Shown: positions 24,478 through 33,868 of the stretch, piece after piece
Numbering within the stretch: the stretch's first letter is position 1
Layout of the letters: every line of letters starts with the position of its first letter
Assembly: GCA_004172935.1 (NCBI GenBank)
Contig: SDZD01000002.1
Span: forward strand, 124,001-188,000
Direction of reading: 5' to 3'
DNA length: 64,000 bases
Source of the DNA: a bacterium
GTDB taxonomy: Bacteria > Armatimonadota > Abditibacteriia > Abditibacteriales > Abditibacteriaceae
Made by a program: the position numbers and the translations under genes
The notes under the pieces: generated by a model
Database searches by the model: none
Told to the model about the DNA's origin: nothing
The model's input: only the letters and a program-made list of their open reading frames with translations

Positions 24478-26106
24478 TCACGCGCGAGTTGCGCGTTTGC
24501 GGCTGCTCGACCTGTCGGCGATGTCAGCGAAAGGTACGTCCGAAATCTCGAAGCCTTCGTTTCGTTCGGCGAAGCTGCGCAGCGACCACTGGGTTTGGTA
24601 AAGCACGACCAGGTTCTGTTCGATGTCGCGGGCCAATGTGGTGTCCATCGTCATGGTCGGCATGGACTGGGAACCATCTTTTGGACGAATCCAGCGAACT
24701 GCTACAAAGGATGTGGGTTCGAGGGTGCATTCGGCGCCGTATTCAGATTCGAGACGGTATTTGACCACCTCGAATTGCAGTTGACCAACCGCGCCCAATA
24801 GTGCGACTTTGCCGAACGCATTCTCCAGTTCAAAGCACTGTACCACGCCTTCCTGCAAAAGCTGTTGAAAACCTGAGTTGAAGCGTTTGTATTTCGCGTT
24901 GTTGGCGTTGTGCAAATAGGCAAATATCTCCGGTGGGAAGCGTGGCAGTTCGTGGAAAACGACCGAGGGGTTTTCGGTCAAGGTGTCGCCGATACCGAAC
25001 TCGTCTTTACCCACGATGCCGATGACATCGCCCGCGTAGGCTTCATCAATGGTTTCGCGGTCGCGCCCGAACAGTTTCTGCGCGTTAGAGAGGCGCACAT
25101 TTTTATTGGTGCGCGAGTGATGCACCATCATGTCGCGCTCGAATTTGCCCGACACGATACGCACGAAAGCAATGCGGTCGCGGTGGCGAGGGTCGAGGTT
25201 GGCCTGAATCTTAAACACGAAGCCAGAGAAAAAGGGAGAATCGGGGGCAATCTCTTCCTGGGTGGAAAGACGTGGCCCCGGTTCGAGTGACATCGACAGG
25301 AAGTTATCCAGCAACAGTTGGACACCGAAGTTGTTCATGGCGCTGCCGAAGAACACGGGCGAGAGTTGGCCGTTGTGAATCTTTTCCAAATCGAAGGTGG
25401 CCCCTGCGGCGTCCAGCATCTCCAGTTCTTCCTCTACCTGAATACGCACGTTCTCATTCAGTTGTTCGCGTATGAAAGGCGAGGAGAAGTCGCCGACTGA
25501 CACCGGGACGCGATAGGCGCCCTGCACGGTGCGCTCGAAGAGATGGACTTCTCCACTCATGCGGTCGAAGACGCCTTTGAAGCGGTCGCCCGCTCCCAGT
25601 GGCCAGTTCACGGCGTAAGCTTCGATGCCGAGCACTTTTTCCAATTCATCGAGCAAGTCCAGTGGGTCGCGCGTGGGGCGATCCAACTTGTTCATGAATG
25701 TGAAAATTGGCACACCGCGACGACGGCATACCTCGAACAGTTTGCGGGTCTGCGCCTCGATACCTTTACCGGCGTCGATAACCATGACCGCCGCATCGAC
25801 AGCCGTCAAGACACGATAGGTATCTTCGGAGAAGTCGTGGTGACCGGGGGTGTCCAACAAGTTGACACAAAAATTGTTGTAGTCGAACTGAAGCACAGTC
25901 GAGCTGACGGAGATTCCGCGCTGTTTTTCCAGGTCCATCCAGTCAGAGGTAGTGGCGCGATGGTTGTTACGGGCTGTGACCGTTCCGGCCAACTGCACGG
26001 CGCCGCCGTACATCAAAAATTTCTCGGTCAGCGTGGTTTTTCCTGCGTCGGGGTGCGAAATTATCGCAAATGTGCGCCGCCGTTTTACTTCATCAGAAAT
26101 ATTCAT
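24478..26106 (-). CDS. prfC: peptide chain release factor 3
   Basis: 542-residue translational GTPase that recycles RF1/RF2 from the ribosome after peptide release. GTPase motifs: G1 SHPDAGKTTL (about 18-27), the switch region KQRGISVSS, G3 DTPGHHDFSEDTYR and G4 NKLDRPTRDP. The RF3-specific domain II and III signatures include FFGSAMNNFGVQ and GAVGQLQFEVVKYRLE, which separate it from EF-G. Length matches the family (about 530). It is a single-gene unit, divergent from the AraR-like regulator 202 nt away. Nothing unusual is seen. Confidence 0.96.
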   Translation of the reverse strand: MNISDEVKRRRTFAIISHPDAGKTTLTEKFLMYGGAVQLAGTVTARNNHRATTSDWMDLEKQRGISVSSTVLQFDYNNFCVNLLDTPGHHDFSEDTYRVLTAVDAAVMVIDAGKGIEAQTRKLFEVCRRRGVPIFTFMNKLDRPTRDPLDLLDELEKVLGIEAYAVNWPLGAGDRFKGVFDRMSGEVHLFERTVQGAYRVPVSVGDFSSPFIREQLNENVRIQVEEELEMLDAAGATFDLEKIHNGQLSPVFFGSAMNNFGVQLLLDNFLSMSLEPGPRLSTQEEIAPDSPFFSGFVFKIQANLDPRHRDRIAFVRIVSGKFERDMMVHHSRTNKNVRLSNAQKLFGRDRETIDEAYAGDVIGIVGKDEFGIGDTLTENPSVVFHELPRFPPEIFAYLHNANNAKYKRFNSGFQQLLQEGVVQCFELENAFGKVALLGAVGQLQFEVVKYRLESEYGAECTLEPTSFVAVRWIRPKDGSQSMPTMTMDTTLARDIEQNLVVLYQTQWSLRSFAERNEGFEISDVPFADIADRSSSRKRATRA

Positions 26107-26308
26107 GATTTAAGGATGAACATAAACCGCAATAAAATGCCCGTTTTTGTGAAACAGAGCGAATTTGCAAGCCATGAAGACGCACTCAACAGAGAATTCG
26201 ACGCAAGTTTCGTGGCCGATTCTCAGAGGGATTTATGCCGTTGTTTGGGGCATAAGCGGGAAAGCTGGAAATAAATTTAAAATTTTCGAGCAATATGTTT
26301 AACCTTGT

Positions 26309-27415
26309 TTGTATGTGGGTATAATTATCGATGTGAGTGACCTGATTTCTACTTCGCGCGGTGCAGACAAATACACCTCCATCGCCAACGAAATTCGTCG
26401 GCGTATTGCGACCGGCGAACTTTCTCCAGGAAGTCAGTTGCCTCTGCGCTCGGAATTAGAAGAATCGTTTCAGGTTTCGAAAGTGACTCTGCAACGGGTG
26501 ATGAACCTGCTCATCGAGGATGGGTTCATTGATGCCACCCGACGCAAGGGGTCTTTTGTCGTGGCACGTCCGCCACACCTGTCGCGCTACGCTCTGGTTT
26601 TTCAGGGCGCGCCGGGTGGAAACCAACTGTGGGCGCGCTTTTGGATGGCCTTAGCTAATGAGGCTGCTTTTCGCGAGCGTCAGGATAACGTTTCCATTCC
26701 GGTTTTCTATGGTATCGACGGTCATACCGACACGAGCGATTACCAAAAACTCGCAGTGGAAGTTGAAGAACATAGGGTGGCAGGCGTCATTTATGTGGCA
26801 GCTCATCCGCGTGTGCCCGACCTCTCGCTGTTGCGTCGCACCAATGTACCGGGAGTGACGATTCAGAGTGGTCCCAATCTCGGCGTTCCCTGTGTGTCCC
26901 TCGATTACGAGTCGTTCGTGGTGAGGGCGTTGGAGTTTTTGTTCAAACAGGGGCGCCGCCGTGTGGCCTTCGTTTGCCCGTCTCATTTCGCCGAAATCAT
27001 GGGCGAATTTATTCAACAGCAAGTTGCTGCCTTTGACCTTGAAACTCGCCCCTACTGGATTCAAGGAGTGGGGTTGGAGGTGCCATCGGCTGCAAAAAAC
27101 TGTGTGCATTTGCTGATGCACTCGGCACAAGCCGAGCGCCCCGATGCTCTCATTATTACCGACGACAACTTGAGCGAAGCAGCTACCAGCGGCCTTTTGG
27201 CCGCCGGGGTCAGTGTTCCAAGGGATGTGGGAGTTGTCGCCCATGCCAACTTCCCTTGGAAAAGTCCTTGCGTCGTTGATGCACGGCGTCTGGGCTATGA
27301 TATTCGCCCACTACTTGGAGCGTGCTTACAATCCATTGATGACCAGCGCAGCGGCGAACATGCCCGGCAAATCATCAATATGCCCGCTCAATTCGAAGAT
27401 GAATTGCCCGCCTGA
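26309..27415 (+). CDS. AraR-like transcriptional regulator (GntR HTH plus LacI-type ligand domain)
   Basis: About 368 residues from a TTG at 26309; a GTG at 26333 is an equally good start, and no clear ribosome-binding site decides it. Residues about 20-85 are a GntR winged helix ([42 protein letters not shown]). Residues about 95-368 are a LacI/GalR-type sugar-sensing domain ([23 protein letters not shown]). This fusion is the layout of the arabinose repressor AraR. It opens an operon with a pseudopilin (22 nt downstream) and a GH50-like enzyme. It probably controls that operon and perhaps the nearby GH127 gene; the effector is inferred only. Confidence 0.85.
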   Translation: MYVGIIIDVSDLISTSRGADKYTSIANEIRRRIATGELSPGSQLPLRSELEESFQVSKVTLQRVMNLLIEDGFIDATRRKGSFVVARPPHLSRYALVFQGAPGGNQLWARFWMALANEAAFRERQDNVSIPVFYGIDGHTDTSDYQKLAVEVEEHRVAGVIYVAAHPRVPDLSLLRRTNVPGVTIQSGPNLGVPCVSLDYESFVVRALEFLFKQGRRRVAFVCPSHFAEIMGEFIQQQVAAFDLETRPYWIQGVGLEVPSAAKNCVHLLMHSAQAERPDALIITDDNLSEAATSGLLAAGVSVPRDVGVVAHANFPWKSPCVVDARRLGYDIRPLLGACLQSIDDQRSGEHARQIINMPAQFEDELPA

Positions 27416-27437
27416 TGCGGCACCAAATGGAATCAAC

Positions 27438-28256
27438 ATGCGTTCAACCTTTCACACTCAATCAAACAAATATAGAAAAGCCTTCACTCTTATAGAGCTT
27501 TTGGTGGTTATCGCCATCATCGCGATTCTTGCGGCGATTCTGTTCCCCGTCTTCGCCAGGGCCAGAGAAAACGCCCGTCGTGCCTCCTGCCAATCGAACT
27601 TGAAACAGCTTGGACTGGCCTTCATGCAATACACGCAAGATTACGATGAGAGGCTTCCCGGTGGCGGTTCGTTCTACACCATCAATCTCGGTGGTGTCAA
27701 CGTTTCCCAATCCTGGGATTTAACGCTGCAACCCTACATCAAAAGCTTTCAACTCGTGACTTGTCCCAGCGATAGTGTCACTCCAGCAGTGACTTTGCCC
27801 ACTCTGGGGACGGTTAGACGTTCTTACTCCTACGCTACTTACCTGCGTTCGACACCGGGAACTGGCGGTGCCACACCCAATTACTACGATCCGGGCCGCA
27901 ACATCGCTGGTATCCCCGCTGTGTCGCGCACCTTTATGTTGGGTGAGCGTATCGGCACCAATTTCGACAATAGCGCTCCGGTTAATGTCGCTAACTATGG
28001 GCGTTATTCCACTATGGATAGCACGCGAGAATTTGCTTCAGAGGCTGGAAAGAATTTCTACGACAACAACAGCTGGAGCGCGCCTCTTGATTTGCAAGTT
28101 CCGGTTGGCACCAGAGGGCGCCATTTGGGTACTGTCAATGTCCTTTACGTCGATGGGCACGTCAAATCGCTCAATGTCAGCACTACAAGCATGTCGTTAT
28201 ACGGCACGGGCGCATGGAGTTCGCTCAACAGCGATCAGGACTTGCCGACAAGCTAA
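27438..28256 (+). CDS. type II secretion-like pseudopilin with H-X9-DG motif
   Basis: 272 residues from ATG 27438. The short basic leader with [20 protein letters not shown] is a class III prepilin signal, cleaved by a prepilin peptidase before the Phe. Next come [16 protein letters not shown] and [23 protein letters not shown], hallmarks of pseudopilins in Armatimonadota and, in variant form, Planctomycetota (DUF1559-like). The C-terminus carries the H-X9-DG motif (from GRHLGTVNV to YVDGHVK). It lies between a sugar regulator and a glycoside hydrolase, 22 and 27 nt away, so the three are probably one transcript. An in-frame ATG at 27399 lies inside the regulator gene and is less likely. Confidence 0.9.
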   Translation: MRSTFHTQSNKYRKAFTLIELLVVIAIIAILAAILFPVFARARENARRASCQSNLKQLGLAFMQYTQDYDERLPGGGSFYTINLGGVNVSQSWDLTLQPYIKSFQLVTCPSDSVTPAVTLPTLGTVRRSYSYATYLRSTPGTGGATPNYYDPGRNIAGIPAVSRTFMLGERIGTNFDNSAPVNVANYGRYSTMDSTREFASEAGKNFYDNNSWSAPLDLQVPVGTRGRHLGTVNVLYVDGHVKSLNVSTTSMSLYGTGAWSSLNSDQDLPTS

Positions 28257-28283
28257 ACACCGCTTCTAATTGCGATTCCAACA

Positions 28284-30332
28284 ATGAGATACATTGGCAA
28301 TAGATTGCCCCTTTTCGTCCTTTCCTCGGCGCTGTTCCTCGCGAATGTATCGTGCCGCGCCGATGAAAGTTTTTCACTCGATGGCGCTAGAGTTTCGGGG
28401 ACACAAATGGCCGCAACAGCCGAAGGATTGCAGGTTAATTTCGGTAACAAAGAGGCTTGGCCCAACATCAACTGGAATGCTCCCGACCAGGCGGGTTGGG
28501 ACTGGAGCAAATATAGCGCTCTGGTGTTCACGCTGACTAACCCAACCACCGAAGACATCTCTTTCCACGTCAAGATTAGCGACCACAGCGACGACGGCAG
28601 GAAGCACTCCTCGCAGTTGTCGGGCAACCTCGCGGCGGGAAAGACCGAACGATTCTTCGTCTCTCTTCAGCCGCGAAGCTTGCGCGAGAAAAGCGGAATG
28701 AGAAATTTGCCGCCCGTCTTGGGCGACTATGGGACTCCTCTGGGAAGCGGAGTCGAACCGGCTCACATCGACCAGTTGCAGATATTCCGCGCGACTCCAA
28801 CTCGCCCCGCAACGCTCGTCATTAAGTCGATTGCGCTCGCAGGGCAGGCGGTCAACGCCGACCTCAATGGCATCATCGACCAGTACGGTCAATACACGCG
28901 CGCCGATTGGCCGGGTAAAGTCAAAAGCGATGCCGATTTACAGGCGCAGAAGGTAAGCGAAGTTGCCGACTTGAAAGCGAACCCGCCCTTGAAAAATCGC
29001 AGTCGTTGGGGAGGCTGGGTTGATGGGCCGCGTCAAAAGGCCACTGGCTTTTTCCGCACCGAGCAAGTCGATGGCAAATGGTGGATGGTCGACCCAGAGG
29101 GGTATTTGTTTCTCTCTGTAGGTATTGATGTTGTGCGCCCCGATTTAAGTACGAAAGTGCAAGGGCGTGAGGCAATGTTCAATTGGCTTCCTAAAACTGG
29201 CGAACCATTGGCGACCTATTATTCAGGAGGGCGGAACGGATATAACTTTCTGCGTGCCAACATGGCGCGCAAATATGGCGCGAATTACGATGAAACCTTC
29301 GCACCACGGGCTATCGAACGCCTCAAGTCGTGGGGATTCAACACGTTGGGCAACTGGACACCCGAAAAGCTGGGGCGCGAACAGCAATTCCCTTACGTGG
29401 TGGCAGTCGGCACCAAGGGCGGTTTCGCTACCGTGCCGGGGCATAAAGGAGGCAAAATGCCCGACCCATTCGATACCGCGTTCGCGGCAGATGTGGATGC
29501 CAATATTGCCCCCAAAGCCGCCCAGTCCAAAAACGACCCCGCTTGTGTCGGCTACTTCTTCGATAACGAGCTGCCGTGGGGGATGCCCAGTGTTGAGAAC
29601 GAGCGTTATGTCCTTTGCTATGGCGCTCTCTCCCTCGGCGAGGATTCGCCCGCCAAGCGTGCTTTCATCGACTTGCTGGTGGCGCGGCATGGCACCATCG
29701 AAAAATTGAACGCGGCATGGAAAACAAACTTCGCTTCGTGGGATGAGCTGAAAAAGCCTTATAAAGTTTCTGGGGGCACTAAGTCCGAAGAGCAGCGACA
29801 AGATTTCAGCGCCTTTTTGGAAGTTTTCGCCGAGAAATACTTTCAGGTGGTTTCGAGCGCCATCAAGCGCCACGACTCCAATCATCTGTATTTGGGATGC
29901 CGCTTCGCCTTCTGGTTCACACCGGAAGCCGTCAAAGCATCGGCGAAGTATGTTGACGCGATTTCCTTCAATGTTTACGGCTGGAATCGCAACACCTACG
30001 CATTCGCTCAAGAGTTGGGCAAACCTTGCATCATCGGCGAGTTCCATTTCGGCGCTACCGACCGGGGCATGTTCTCTGGCAACATCACTGTGAAAGATCA
30101 GGATGCCCGCGCTGCCAGCTACACCGACTATGTGAAAAACGTGCTTTCGGAGCCAGCGTTCATAGGCTGTCATTGGTTCCAATTCTACGATGAGCCAACG
30201 ACAGGACGCGATCAGGATGGCGAGAATTTCAATATCGGTTTTGCGTCTATCACCGATACGCCTTACCCCGAACTCATCGCGGCGGCGCGCTTCTCAAACG
30301 CCCAGATATATCAGTGGCACGCGAAGAAATAG
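28284..30332 (+). CDS. secreted glycoside hydrolase, GH50 (beta-agarase)-like
   Basis: 682-residue exported clan GH-A hydrolase. Signal peptide about 1-27. A carbohydrate-binding-like beta-sandwich (about 28-195; WPNINWNAPDQAGWDWSKY, LVFTLTNPTTEDISFHVKI) precedes the TIM barrel. Barrel hallmarks: WWMVDPEGYLFLSVGID, GYFFDNELPWG with candidate acid/base E429, and CIIGEFHFGATDRG with candidate nucleophile E586. These patterns match GH50 beta-agarases and related uncharacterised enzymes better than GH42. The true substrate may be another beta-galactan. Last gene of the AraR-like/pseudopilin operon, followed by a strong terminator. Confidence 0.75.
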   Translation: MRYIGNRLPLFVLSSALFLANVSCRADESFSLDGARVSGTQMAATAEGLQVNFGNKEAWPNINWNAPDQAGWDWSKYSALVFTLTNPTTEDISFHVKISDHSDDGRKHSSQLSGNLAAGKTERFFVSLQPRSLREKSGMRNLPPVLGDYGTPLGSGVEPAHIDQLQIFRATPTRPATLVIKSIALAGQAVNADLNGIIDQYGQYTRADWPGKVKSDADLQAQKVSEVADLKANPPLKNRSRWGGWVDGPRQKATGFFRTEQVDGKWWMVDPEGYLFLSVGIDVVRPDLSTKVQGREAMFNWLPKTGEPLATYYSGGRNGYNFLRANMARKYGANYDETFAPRAIERLKSWGFNTLGNWTPEKLGREQQFPYVVAVGTKGGFATVPGHKGGKMPDPFDTAFAADVDANIAPKAAQSKNDPACVGYFFDNELPWGMPSVENERYVLCYGALSLGEDSPAKRAFIDLLVARHGTIEKLNAAWKTNFASWDELKKPYKVSGGTKSEEQRQDFSAFLEVFAEKYFQVVSSAIKRHDSNHLYLGCRFAFWFTPEAVKASAKYVDAISFNVYGWNRNTYAFAQELGKPCIIGEFHFGATDRGMFSGNITVKDQDARAASYTDYVKNVLSEPAFIGCHWFQFYDEPTTGRDQDGENFNIGFASITDTPYPELIAAARFSNAQIYQWHAKK

Positions 30333-30341
30333 ACGTTTAGA

Positions 30342-30374
30342 AATGGGAGGGGGCTTTATAAGCCCCCTCCCATT
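30342..30374 (+). terminator. strong hairpin terminator
   Basis: Perfect 15-bp GC-rich stem (30342-30356 with 30360-30374) with a TAT loop, 9 nt after the GH50-like stop codon. It separates that operon from the following GH127 gene. Confidence 0.8.
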
Positions 30375-30475
30375 GCGTTTGGCGGGCAGGGGAAATCCTG
30401 TGTGAATTATATCTGTGATAAATCCTACACTGTGCGGTTCACCGTATTTCTTTGTTTGAGATTCTTTCCTCTGCC

Positions 30476-32383
30476 ATGAATAACAATTGGGGGCCGCTTG
30501 GTACTGTTCTGAAATCTGCCGTTTTAGGTGCGTTCGGCTTGGCTTTGTCTGCCAACGTAATGGCCGATTCTCCACTGAAACGCCAGGAGTTGCCATTTCG
30601 CGCGGTGACTATTCGAGATTCGTTTTGGGCGCCGAAGCAGAAAATTTATCGCGATAAGACTATCCCGCATTCATGGCAGTACGTTCAACGCGACATCGAA
30701 GATAACGAGATCGCCGCTGGCTGGAAAAACATCGAGCGCGGCGAGGATTCTATCTGGAATCAAGCTAATCTCCATAAAGTCCTCGAAACCGTTGCGTATG
30801 CTCTGCCGCAAGAGCCTAATCCCGAATTGGATAAAAAATTAGATGGCATCATCGCCGCCATCGCCGGGGCGCAGCAACCGAACGGCTATGTGAACGCCTT
30901 GATGACGGTGCGCCATAAGGAGACGTGGGTTGACCTCGACGGGCATCACGAGGGCTACGTGGCTGGACACCTTATCGAAGCTGCTGTTGCCCACTATCAG
31001 GCGACTGGAAAGCGCAGCTTTTTGGATGTCGCCTGTAAAATGGCCGATCATATTTACCAGCACTTCATCGTCGAAAAGCATGAGGGCGTTTGCGGACATG
31101 CCGAACTCGAATTAGCTTTGGTGCGCCTGTATCGCGCGACTGGAGAGAAGCGCTATTTGGCCCTTGCTAAAGATTGGATTGAGCGGCGCGGCAAACCGTG
31201 GAACTACAGCACCAAAACTCCTCGTTCCTACTTCATGGATCACTTACCGATTCGGCAAGTGTCCGAAGTCACTGGACACGCGGTTCGCACCATGTTCTAC
31301 GTGACCGGAGTCGCCGAAGTCGCGAATGAGTCCGGCGATGAGGGGTTGAAAGAAGCGGCACGGCGCCTGTGGCTCAGCACGACGCAACGTAAAATGTATG
31401 TCGTTGGCTCTGTGGGTTCGCAGGACACCGATGAAGGGTTTGGCCCCGATTACGATTTGCCTAACCACGGCTACAACGAAACCTGTGCCGCCTGTGGTTT
31501 GCTGTATTTCGCTCAGAGCATGTTTCTCCTCGATGGCGAAAGCGAAAGCATCGACGTGCTGGAGCGCACGCTTTACAACGCTCTTTTGCATGGTATGTCG
31601 CTGGAGGGAACCACCAGTTACTATCGCAACCCCCTGACCGATAGCAACAACCCACGCTACAACATCTGGGTTTGTTGTCCGCCCTGTCTTTCTCGCACTC
31701 TGCTCCGAGTACAGAATTATATTTACGCTCAAACTGCCCGCGACCTGTACGTCAACCTTTATATCGGTGGCGAAGCAACGGCTCAGGTGGCGGGTACACA
31801 GGTTTTGTTGTCTCAGCAGAGTAATTATCCGTGGGAGGGAAACGTCAAACTTCAGGTCAACCCCCAGAAAGATAGCCAGTTCGCGCTTCGTTTGCGCATT
31901 CCCGGTTGGTGCCACAAGGCCGATTTGAGTGTGAACGGTAAGCCCGTTCTCAAACCGCGCATGGAAAAGGGATATGTGGTTCTCGACCGCAGATGGCGCA
32001 AAGGCGATGCGGTCGAGATTAAGTTGGCGATGCCAGTCGAACGTATCGAGGCTAACCCCAACGTCAAAGAGGACGCTGGTTTAGTTGCTGTTCAGCGTGG
32101 CCCCATCGTGTACGGCGCCGAAGCTCTCGATAACGATAATCGCCTCGATTGGTCAGTTGCCACCGACCCTCAATTTCAGGTGCAGCAGCGTCCAGATTTT
32201 CTTGGTGGGGTTAGCACCATAAGCGGACGCAAAGCCGATGGCGGGCAATTTACCGTTATTCCGTTTTACGCTTTGGCTAACAGGGAAAATTCCAGCCAGT
32301 GCGTTTGGTTGTCTCAAACTGGGAAATCGACCGACATAACGAACTGGAATCAGAAGCTATACCGCGCAATTACATCGCCTTGA
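30476..32383 (+). CDS. secreted glycoside hydrolase family 127 beta-L-arabinofuranosidase-like enzyme
   Basis: 635 residues from ATG 30476; an in-frame TTG at 30452 would only lengthen the leader. Signal peptide about 1-31 (cleavage near VMADS). The sequence is closer to classical GH127 than the enzyme at 3666: FRAVTIRDSFWAPKQ near the start, then NETCAACG with E335 and C337, and VCCPPC with C400-C401. By analogy with HypBA1, C400 would be the thiol nucleophile, E320 the acid/base, and E335, C337, C400, C401 the zinc ligands. The C-terminal beta-sandwiches follow (AGLVAVQRGPIVYGAE pattern). It has its own transcription unit. Beta-L-arabinofuranosidase is the likeliest activity. Confidence 0.92.
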   Translation: MNNNWGPLGTVLKSAVLGAFGLALSANVMADSPLKRQELPFRAVTIRDSFWAPKQKIYRDKTIPHSWQYVQRDIEDNEIAAGWKNIERGEDSIWNQANLHKVLETVAYALPQEPNPELDKKLDGIIAAIAGAQQPNGYVNALMTVRHKETWVDLDGHHEGYVAGHLIEAAVAHYQATGKRSFLDVACKMADHIYQHFIVEKHEGVCGHAELELALVRLYRATGEKRYLALAKDWIERRGKPWNYSTKTPRSYFMDHLPIRQVSEVTGHAVRTMFYVTGVAEVANESGDEGLKEAARRLWLSTTQRKMYVVGSVGSQDTDEGFGPDYDLPNHGYNETCAACGLLYFAQSMFLLDGESESIDVLERTLYNALLHGMSLEGTTSYYRNPLTDSNNPRYNIWVCCPPCLSRTLLRVQNYIYAQTARDLYVNLYIGGEATAQVAGTQVLLSQQSNYPWEGNVKLQVNPQKDSQFALRLRIPGWCHKADLSVNGKPVLKPRMEKGYVVLDRRWRKGDAVEIKLAMPVERIEANPNVKEDAGLVAVQRGPIVYGAEALDNDNRLDWSVATDPQFQVQQRPDFLGGVSTISGRKADGGQFTVIPFYALANRENSSQCVWLSQTGKSTDITNWNQKLYRAITSP

Positions 32384-32537
32384 ATTGTTTACTACTAGAC
32401 AGTTCTTTTATCTTCTGAAACACCTATTCCAGTGAGGTGATAAGATTAGGGCAATTCTGTCGTTTGATTCACGCCTGTTTTGAGCATTTATATGCCCCCG
32501 GCTTGACGAGTTTCGCTCGCACAAGAAGATTACTTTT

Positions 32538-32735
32538 ATGCAAACAGGTGTAGTGAAATTTTTCAATGAGTCGAAAGGATTCGGCTTCATCAAACCCAAC
32601 AACAGTGGCGAGGACGTTTTCGTCCACGTGACCAACATCTCCGGTGGCCCGCTTCAAGAAAACGACAAAGTGCAGTTTGAAGTTCAACAAGGCCGCAAGG
32701 GACTTGAGGCTATCAAAGTCTCTCTCTCGTCCTAA
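32538..32735 (+). CDS. cold shock protein (CspA family)
   Basis: 65-residue single cold shock domain, a single-stranded nucleic-acid chaperone. RNP1 (KGFGFIKP) and RNP2 (VFVHVT) are intact, as is the VVKFFNESKG start. The upstream gap 32384-32537 (154 nt) may hold a long 5' leader, common for csp genes; no clear promoter could be assigned. A hairpin terminator follows 19 nt after the stop. Cold induction is plausible but not shown by the sequence. Confidence 0.95.
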   Translation: MQTGVVKFFNESKGFGFIKPNNSGEDVFVHVTNISGGPLQENDKVQFEVQQGRKGLEAIKVSLSS

Positions 32736-32754
32736 TACCCAAAACCCACGACCT

Positions 32755-32785
32755 AAAAGACTCGTCTCATTGAGATGGGTCTTTT
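32755..32785 (+). terminator. rho-independent terminator of the cold shock gene
   Basis: 14-bp stem with two G-U wobbles (32755-32768 with 32772-32785), ATT loop and a T-run at its 3' side. Confidence 0.85.
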
Positions 32786-33184
32786 TCTATTTGTGTTGCG
32801 TGCATTACTGCCCCTGTAATCAGCTGAAAAAACCGAATGCAAACCTCTCTGGCGTTCCATAAATCTTCCGCATTTTGCCTCCAAAAATATCTCCAAATTA
32901 TTCAACACATTGATGCGATGAAATGGTGAAATTGCCTCTTGAAATCAGCATTTATAAGTGCGAAGATTACGAGATGTGCGCCGGAGTTTGAGGCGCGAGT
33001 CTGGAGTCTCAATGCTCCCTATGTTCGGTCTGGCAAACCAATTTTGCCCGCTTTCCAGCTTGCGTCAAAGTCCTGTCTCTCTACCGCGTTTGATGTCCGC
33101 AATCGGATTCACCACAACCGGAGAGCCGCCTCCCACAAACTGAATTTTCGCCAAACCCCAATTCAACTTTTAAGGAGAGTGTCA
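32786..33184. other. 399-nt gap without a recognised gene
   Basis: AT-rich up to about 32960 and then more GC-rich. An open frame runs through its right half into the NfeD-like gene but has no coding features before ATG 33185. An AAGGAG motif at 33172-33177 is the ribosome-binding site of that gene. Promoters for the flotillin pair probably lie here, but none could be assigned. Confidence 0.4.
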
Positions 33185-33811
33185 ATGCCCGAATTACTGG
33201 GCTGGTGGTTGTACGTGGTTGCTGTGCCCCTCGGTGGCGGCGCGCTTCTCACATTGTTTTCGCTCGGCGGGCGCGGTAAGAAAGGCGCCCGTAGTGGCGA
33301 AAGCGCACCTCGAAACGCGCGTCCCGCTGCGGCAAAAGCTGGCAAAAGTGCTAAAGCCGCGCCAACCAAAACGTCCACACGTCAAACGCGCGCCGCCGAG
33401 TTGCCGCCGCTGTTTCTGCTGCAAAATTTCTTGCTCATCTGGAGTCTGGTGGCGCTTTGCGCGGTGCCTTTTCAGCCGCAAAATGCCGCGATTCCCCTTT
33501 TGACGGTTATTCTGGGAGTAATTGCGTTGTTGACTCTTGGATTGCTCGCGGTTTGCGCCCAGTTGTTCGTGCGTCTCACGCCCGTCGATGCATCCTCGAT
33601 CACGCAGAAGAGCGATTTGCAAGGGCGCGTCGGTGAGTGCGACGCCACCATCGACACCCGCCGAGGTTCGATTTTGGTCCGCGACGAATTTGGCACCCTC
33701 CATCATCTCGCCGCGCGTTGCGAGCAATCCATCGCGCGAGGCGAGGCCGTTCTGCTCGTCGAATATAACGCGAACGGCGACTTTTTCCAGGTTTGTAGTT
33801 GGATGGATTAA
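33185..33811 (+). CDS. membrane protein with C-terminal NfeD/YqiJ-like OB-fold
   Basis: 208 residues. The start is fixed by the strong AAGGAG ribosome-binding site 8 nt upstream, one of the few clear ones in the window. One hydrophobic segment sits at the N-terminus (LLGWWLYVVAVPLGG). A charged Ala/Lys-rich loop (about 32-75) and two further membrane segments (about 78-95 and 103-130) follow. An OB-fold-like domain ends the protein (about 140-208; LQGRVGECDATIDTRRGSI). It lies 57 nt before the flotillin gene, the usual pairing of YqiJ/NfeD-type partners with YqiK-type flotillins. It probably works in the same membrane microdomain complex. Confidence 0.7.
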   Translation: MPELLGWWLYVVAVPLGGGALLTLFSLGGRGKKGARSGESAPRNARPAAAKAGKSAKAAPTKTSTRQTRAAELPPLFLLQNFLLIWSLVALCAVPFQPQNAAIPLLTVILGVIALLTLGLLAVCAQLFVRLTPVDASSITQKSDLQGRVGECDATIDTRRGSILVRDEFGTLHHLAARCEQSIARGEAVLLVEYNANGDFFQVCSWMD

Positions 33812-33868
33812 TCCCCTAATTTTTGTCTGGTTTTCGCCCATTATAGGGCTACTCTCGAAGGTAATTCC

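Noticed and set aside
24478..26106. Elongation factor G rather than release factor 3
   Set aside because: Length of 542 and the RF3-type SGYDWMDLEKQRGIS-like region and C-terminal domain fit RF3; EF-G is about 690 residues with extra domains.
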